Positions 14,901 through 18,309 of a stretch of DNA of 18,309 bases are shown one piece after another; position 1 is the first letter of the stretch, and each line of letters begins with the position of its first letter. Origin of the DNA: RUG11551 sp045546875 (lineage in GTDB: Bacteria; Planctomycetota; Planctomycetia; Pirellulales; Thermoguttaceae); assembly GCA_045546875.1 (NCBI GenBank), contig JAZQDP010000382.1, forward strand, positions 1 to 18,309. Reading direction: 5' to 3'. Below the pieces are notes generated by a model. It saw only the letters and a list, made by a program, of their open reading frames with translations. It was not told the origin of the DNA and ran no database searches. The position numbers and the translations under genes were made by a program.

Positions 14901-16383
14901 ATTTCTCGCTAAGCCCCTTCTTGTACAGTTCGTTAATCTGATCAATCGTCAAAACAGATTTCCAGTACTGGAACCCTTTCGTTTCTCCGTTGAGCTTGCA
15001 CTTGTAGTTCCCTGTTCCATCTGTGCTGATATTCCAGTTCAGATCGGAGGCGAACGACTTTAAGTTTGCGACGCTGTCGGAAATAAACGACAATCGACCG
15101 TCTTGAGTTCCAACAAAGAACATGGCGTTTTCGCCCTTCTTCGCTGTAACGGCAATGAACGTCCACTCATTGTCATTATAAAACATGGGTCTGAAATCGT
15201 TGCGACTTTTGCCATCGCCAATATTGAACGTCAAAGCAGGCGAATCTTTTGTCGCATACGTCGCTACAACAAAACCAGGATTGCGACCGCTGTCCCAGTT
15301 TTTGTTGGATACAATAGCCGGGTCGCCCTCTTGCGGTCCGTTCGACTTGAACCAGATAACAAAGCTGAAATCGTTGGCTGGGCATCCGGCTTTAAGCTGC
15401 GTTACATCGGTAATAGCGGTATTCAGATCCGCCGGCGTTTCCGGAGCGGTTTCAGGAATGTACCCGTCAAATTCTTCTGGAATGGAGCCGGTGAAATGCT
15501 TCATCAGATACGCTGCCGAGCAGCAGTTTTGAGGCTGTCCCGCCATCTTGCCGCCTTCGATGTCTTTGGCGCTGACGATCAACGGAATTGTATAGCAATT
15601 CTTGCAGCCGACAACGCCGTGAGTGCGATAAATTCCGCCATGGTCTGCGGTAATGACAATCATCCAGTCTTCGTTAGCGAAATTCGGACGGTTTTTAATC
15701 GCAGAAAGAATCTTGCCGATCTGTTCATCGTAAAAGCTCACCGCTTCAAAGTATTTATCGACATGAACGGAAAAGCCGTGCCCGTGCCCAAACATATCCA
15801 ACGAATCCAGATAGAGCATAATCGCGTCGACGTCTTTGCCTTTCGTCCATTTGGTTCCCTTGACGCCTTCGGTGTCGGGGAACGAGCCGTCGAGAATAGC
15901 AACGGTTTCGTTGATAATGTTTACGTCGCCCTGAACGCCCCCGCCTCGTGACGCCTGATAATCAGCGTCAGCGGGAATCGCGGCGTCTTCGCCCCAATGG
16001 TACAGCCAAACGGAAACGATGTCTGGATTGGCTTTTCGGATTCTCTGCATCCAGGTCGGGTACTGATCGTATTTACCCGATTTTGTCTGACCGTTTTTAT
16101 AGACGCCGTTTTTAGCAGCGGTAACGCCGGTGGCAATCGCTACGTGATTTGTTGCGCTCGAGGGCGGCGATTCCAGATTCGTATGCGACTGGAACGTATA
16201 AGCGCCCTTGTATCCTTCCGCCCACGTTCCGTTGCGAAGAGAATCGTAATTCGGCGTATGTGCCGAGTACATCGCGTCAGCGCGCTGACCGTCAAGCATA
16301 ATCAATAACGCTTTCTTCTCGCCTGCCTGAGCGACAGACGCGAAAAGCAGAAGCGCAACTGCAATAATAAACAGCCGTTTCAT
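14899..16383 (-). CDS. Secreted type I phosphodiesterase/alkaline phosphatase with LamG-like tail
   Basis: The protein belongs to the alkaline phosphatase/nucleotide pyrophosphatase superfamily, which hydrolyses phosphate mono- or diesters with two zinc-type metals. Residues 1-20 (MKRLFIIAVALLLFASVAQA) form a Sec signal. Metal ligands are visible: Asp31 (IMLDGQRAD), Asp196 and His200 (LDMFGHGHG), Asp247-His248 (ITADHGG) and His255. The nucleophile is Thr78 or a neighbouring Ser in PPSSATNH. The pattern D-x(3)-H followed by DH resembles NPP-type enzymes, but substrate cannot be told. Residues about 325-490 (FSFVIWFKSNG, NEWTFIAVTAKKGENAMFFVG, GFQYWKSVLTIDQINELYKKG) form a LamG/concanavalin-like domain, likely for surface or glycan attachment. 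The start is supported by AAAGGAA just before the ATG at 16383. The stop codon overlaps the repeat hairpin at 14900. Confidence 0.88.
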   Translation of the reverse strand: MKRLFIIAVALLLFASVAQAGEKKALLIMLDGQRADAMYSAHTPNYDSLRNGTWAEGYKGAYTFQSHTNLESPPSSATNHVAIATGVTAAKNGVYKNGQTKSGKYDQYPTWMQRIRKANPDIVSVWLYHWGEDAAIPADADYQASRGGGVQGDVNIINETVAILDGSFPDTEGVKGTKWTKGKDVDAIMLYLDSLDMFGHGHGFSVHVDKYFEAVSFYDEQIGKILSAIKNRPNFANEDWMIVITADHGGIYRTHGVVGCKNCYTIPLIVSAKDIEGGKMAGQPQNCCSAAYLMKHFTGSIPEEFDGYIPETAPETPADLNTAITDVTQLKAGCPANDFSFVIWFKSNGPQEGDPAIVSNKNWDSGRNPGFVVATYATKDSPALTFNIGDGKSRNDFRPMFYNDNEWTFIAVTAKKGENAMFFVGTQDGRLSFISDSVANLKSFASDLNWNISTDGTGNYKCKLNGETKGFQYWKSVLTIDQINELYKKGLSEK

Positions 16384-16712
16384 AATAATTCCTTTCTGTT
16401 GTTTTAAGGCGCTATTGCTCCTTATCTAAAGACCTTAAACATCGACGCGTCCATCTGCGGCGCGTCTGAACATAAAGTCATTATACATCAGCCACAAATC
16501 GAGGTCAATTGTCTACTCAAATTATTTTGCTCTTTTTTGCGAATTTCGATTTTTCATCACAATGAACTCTAATACGATGCGTTGCAGATGGCAAAAGAGA
16601 CTTAGCCGGTAATATAGGGACTGAGGGCATTGACAAAGGGCAGTCCGTTCACACATCTTAAAAATAAAATGTCAGATTTTATTAATAGTATTATTTTTTC
16701 TTTCTACTCCCC
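16384..16712. other. Divergent spacer without identified elements
   Basis: This gene-free stretch lies between the divergent phosphatase and ATPase genes. It holds the phosphatase ribosome site (complement of about 16391-16397). A TTGACA string at 16630-16635 lacks a matching -10. TAATAGTATTA at 16683-16693 is nearly palindromic. Nothing else was recognised; no core or heptad repeat copy occurs here. Confidence 0.5.
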
Positions 16713-16741
16713 TTGACAACAGCATTTAAGAGTAGTATACT
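16713..16741 (+). promoter_or_regulatory. Strong sigma-70-type promoter of the ATPase gene
   Basis: A perfect TTGACA (16713-16718) and TATACT (16736-16741, five of six) are separated by exactly 17 bases. The transcript would begin near 16748, about 35 bases before the ATG at 16783. GAGG at 16771-16774 with an 8-base gap gives a plausible ribosome site. This is the best promoter match in the window. Confidence 0.8.
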
Positions 16742-16770
16742 ACTCTTATTGTACACAAATAAGGGTAGTA
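16727..16770. promoter_or_regulatory. Palindromic operator with repeated half-site
   Basis: Positions 16727-16748 form a perfect 22-bp palindrome whose half is TAAGAGTAGTA. It covers the -10 hexamer and the predicted start point, where a bound protein would block RNA polymerase. The half-site recurs as TAAGGGTAGTA at 16760-16770, 33 bp downstream, close to three helical turns, in the leader. No transcription factor gene lies in the window, so the binding protein would act in trans or be the ATPase itself (inference). Confidence 0.7.
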
Positions 16771-16782
16771 GAGGTATTTTCG

Positions 16783-18204
16783 ATGAGTTTTTCAAGTCAA
16801 GAGTTATTGTCAGCAACGCTGCAGTTTAATCCATGGTTGACAACAGGAGTTGGGAAGACCAACGTTCCGGTATGGAAGCGCCGCGTATTCAATGATGTTT
16901 TAAACTGGATTGAGCATCCAGTTCAAAATCGCGTTTTGGCTCTCGGCGGCGCGCGGCAAGTCGGGAAAACCACAATATTTCTGCAGACAATCAATGCGCT
17001 AATTGAAAAAGGAACTCCGCCTGGCAATATTTTTTATTGCACTCTCGATCATCCGCTATTTAGTTTATCGGGAATTGACGCCTGCATTCGTCTGTGGCGA
17101 GAAATTCAGCCGCGACAGGAAGGTCCGGAATATCTGTTTCTCGATGAAATCCAATCCGTTCCCAATTGGCAGGTATGGATTAAACATCAAGTTGACTTCA
17201 ATCCGGATCGACATATTGCAATAACCGGTTCTGCCGCTGGGCTGCTCATGGAAAAAACAGAGTCCGGCGTCGGCAGAATTCATACAATTCCTCTGCCGAC
17301 TCTTTCCTTTAACGAATATCTGCAGCTTCGTCAATCGGCTGGGAAACAGGAGCCATTTCCCCGTCTGGAACTTCCGCAAAACTGGGAAGAGCTGTTCAAC
17401 TGGTCAGAATCCCAATTTATGACGGCAAGCCATGTTTTTGAACCTCTGCAGGGACTTTTTAACGAATACCTGTTCCGAGGCGGATTCCCCCGAAACTCAC
17501 TGCTAAATTCCATTGAGTTGGTTCAGCAACTGCTTCGAGAAGACATCCTTGACAAGGTTCTCAAACGCGACATGACGTCTTTGTATGGGGTTCGTCGCGT
17601 TCAGGAACTTGAAACGCTGTTTCTTTACCTGTGCATGCACGACGGGGGCATACTGGACTTTTCTTCTGTTACAGAAAACCTGGGCATTACCAAAAAAACC
17701 GTCCAGAATTATCTCGACCTGTTTCAATCAACGTATTTATTACGCCAGATTCGCGCTTTCGGATACGGGAAACAGGTTTTAAGAAGTCAGATTAAAACGT
17801 ACCTTAGCGATCCCGCTATTGCGTCAAGCGTTTTAGTATACGGTTTATCAACCCAGGACAATCCCGAAAAGATGGGGAAAATCGTCGAATGCTGCTGCTT
17901 TAAACATTTGCATGACAAATATTCTCCTGCAGGCGGCATTCTCTCCTATTGGCGCGGCAGAAACGAGAAAGAAGTTGACTTCGTTCTCCAAACGGGCGAT
18001 AAACTCATTCCGTTTGAAGTCAAATACCGAAACCAGCACACGCGGAACGAGAACCTGACAGGGCTTTTGGAGTTTTCGAAACAAAACCATCTCCACCGTG
18101 CCGTCGTGTTTACCAAAAACATGGACGATTTCCGCCTGGAATCAGTAAACGACTTAACCATCCTGCATCTTCCCGCCGCATTGGGATGTTATATAATGGG
18201 ATGA
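16783..18204 (+). CDS. AAA_14/DUF4143-type ATPase with PD-(D/E)XK-like C-terminus
   Basis: The 473-residue protein has Walker A GGARQVGKTT (55-64), Walker B YLFLDEIQ (117-124, Asp121-Glu122) and a sensor-1-like AITGSAAG, in the order and spacing of the AAA_14 family. A winged-helix-like stretch follows (ITKKTVQNYLDLFQSTYLLRQI), then DUF4143. Near the end, VDFVLQTG and FEVKYR (Asp399, Glu412-x-Lys414) fit a PD-(D/E)XK nuclease-like site. Members of this family are common in bacteria and archaea, mostly of unknown role; links to DNA processing or mobile elements are suggested but not established. The start at 16783 is supported by GAGG eight bases upstream. It is expressed from its own regulated promoter and has no downstream partner within the window. 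Confidence 0.88.
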   Translation: MSFSSQELLSATLQFNPWLTTGVGKTNVPVWKRRVFNDVLNWIEHPVQNRVLALGGARQVGKTTIFLQTINALIEKGTPPGNIFYCTLDHPLFSLSGIDACIRLWREIQPRQEGPEYLFLDEIQSVPNWQVWIKHQVDFNPDRHIAITGSAAGLLMEKTESGVGRIHTIPLPTLSFNEYLQLRQSAGKQEPFPRLELPQNWEELFNWSESQFMTASHVFEPLQGLFNEYLFRGGFPRNSLLNSIELVQQLLREDILDKVLKRDMTSLYGVRRVQELETLFLYLCMHDGGILDFSSVTENLGITKKTVQNYLDLFQSTYLLRQIRAFGYGKQVLRSQIKTYLSDPAIASSVLVYGLSTQDNPEKMGKIVECCCFKHLHDKYSPAGGILSYWRGRNEKEVDFVLQTGDKLIPFEVKYRNQHTRNENLTGLLEFSKQNHLHRAVVFTKNMDDFRLESVNDLTILHLPAALGCYIMG

Positions 18205-18279
18205 AAAAAGAAAACAACTGCGTCAGCGGTTGAATATTTCTAGCCGTGGGATTTTAATTTCCAGATGTGATTAACATTA

Positions 18280-18292
18280 GCCCCGAGGGGGC
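18280..18292. repeat. gcccc/ggggc hairpin in terminal spacer
   Basis: GCCCC (18280-18284) pairs with GGGGC (18288-18292) around gag, followed by gccacaaatgtaaccgt, which loosely resembles the gccacgggtgtaaacccg string at 14730. The preceding tagccgtggg may be part of the same degenerate unit. The window ends inside it. Short GC hairpins of this type are, in my experience, frequent in planctomycete spacers. No other feature is seen in 18205-18309. Confidence 0.4.
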
Positions 18293-18309
18293 GCCACAAA
18301 TGTAACCGT

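Noticed and set aside
15103..15951. 282-codon plus-strand open frame
   Set aside because: It is antisense to the secreted phosphodiesterase and its product has no recognisable motif or ribosome site.

Overview
This window looks like a chromosomal segment from a planctomycete, possibly a gut or rumen Pirellulales/Thermoguttaceae-type lineage. The order-level guess is inference. It rests on several traits: a LamG-rich secreted protein with a PEP-CTERM tail, a 6-phosphofructokinase of the pyrophosphate-type clade, an orphan Hsp70-family ATPase with a short non-canonical C-terminus, an STN-like secreted protein, many genes without a clear Shine-Dalgarno, and stem-loop repeats (a gcccc/ggggc hairpin and ccacggg...cccgtgg) that I associate with planctomycete intergenic DNA. 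No rRNA, tRNA, CRISPR array or transposase gene was seen.

Layout. Positions 1-899 (minus strand) hold the 5' end of a secreted protein gene that runs off the window, and upstream of it a membrane- or lipid-anchored protein of unknown function. Positions 1080-2871 (plus) hold coaE (dephospho-CoA kinase, last step of CoA synthesis) and an exported protein with an STN-like C-terminal domain. Positions 2872-3443 are a repeat-rich spacer ending in a good sigma-70-type promoter. Positions 3444-7224 are a two-gene modification-dependent restriction operon, mcrB and mcrC, overlapping by 8 bases; the mcrB sensor half is strikingly AT-rich. Positions 7225-7844 are a spacer with a decayed repeat and tandem palindromes. 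Positions 7845-10946 encode a 1033-residue LamG/PA14-like exported protein with a PEP-CTERM anchor, ending in a strong bidirectional terminator.

The rest runs as follows. Positions 11025-11323 (minus) are a small CPDC-containing gene broken by one frameshift. Positions 11423-12625 (minus) encode 6-phosphofructokinase. Positions 12915-14702 (plus) encode the Hsp70-like ATPase. Positions 14705-14900 are a composite repeat between two convergent stop codons. Positions 14899-16383 (minus) encode a secreted type I phosphodiesterase/alkaline phosphatase fused to a LamG-like domain. Positions 16783-18204 (plus) encode an AAA_14/DUF4143-type ATPase behind a near-perfect promoter that is overlapped by a 22-bp perfect palindrome. 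The last 105 bases are spacer with another hairpin.

How the parts relate. Apart from mcrBC and perhaps the minus-strand pair at the left edge, the genes look like separate units: housekeeping metabolism (coaE, pfk), chaperone, cell-surface proteins, and two defence- or stress-like loci (mcrBC and the palindrome-controlled ATPase). The least expected structure is a dispersed repeat family found in at least four spacers. It combines a core (ggattgaaaggcggtaat, then a ttcgcgaagcgaa stem) with short arrays of strict 7-bp period. All calls come from reading the sequence; no database search was run.
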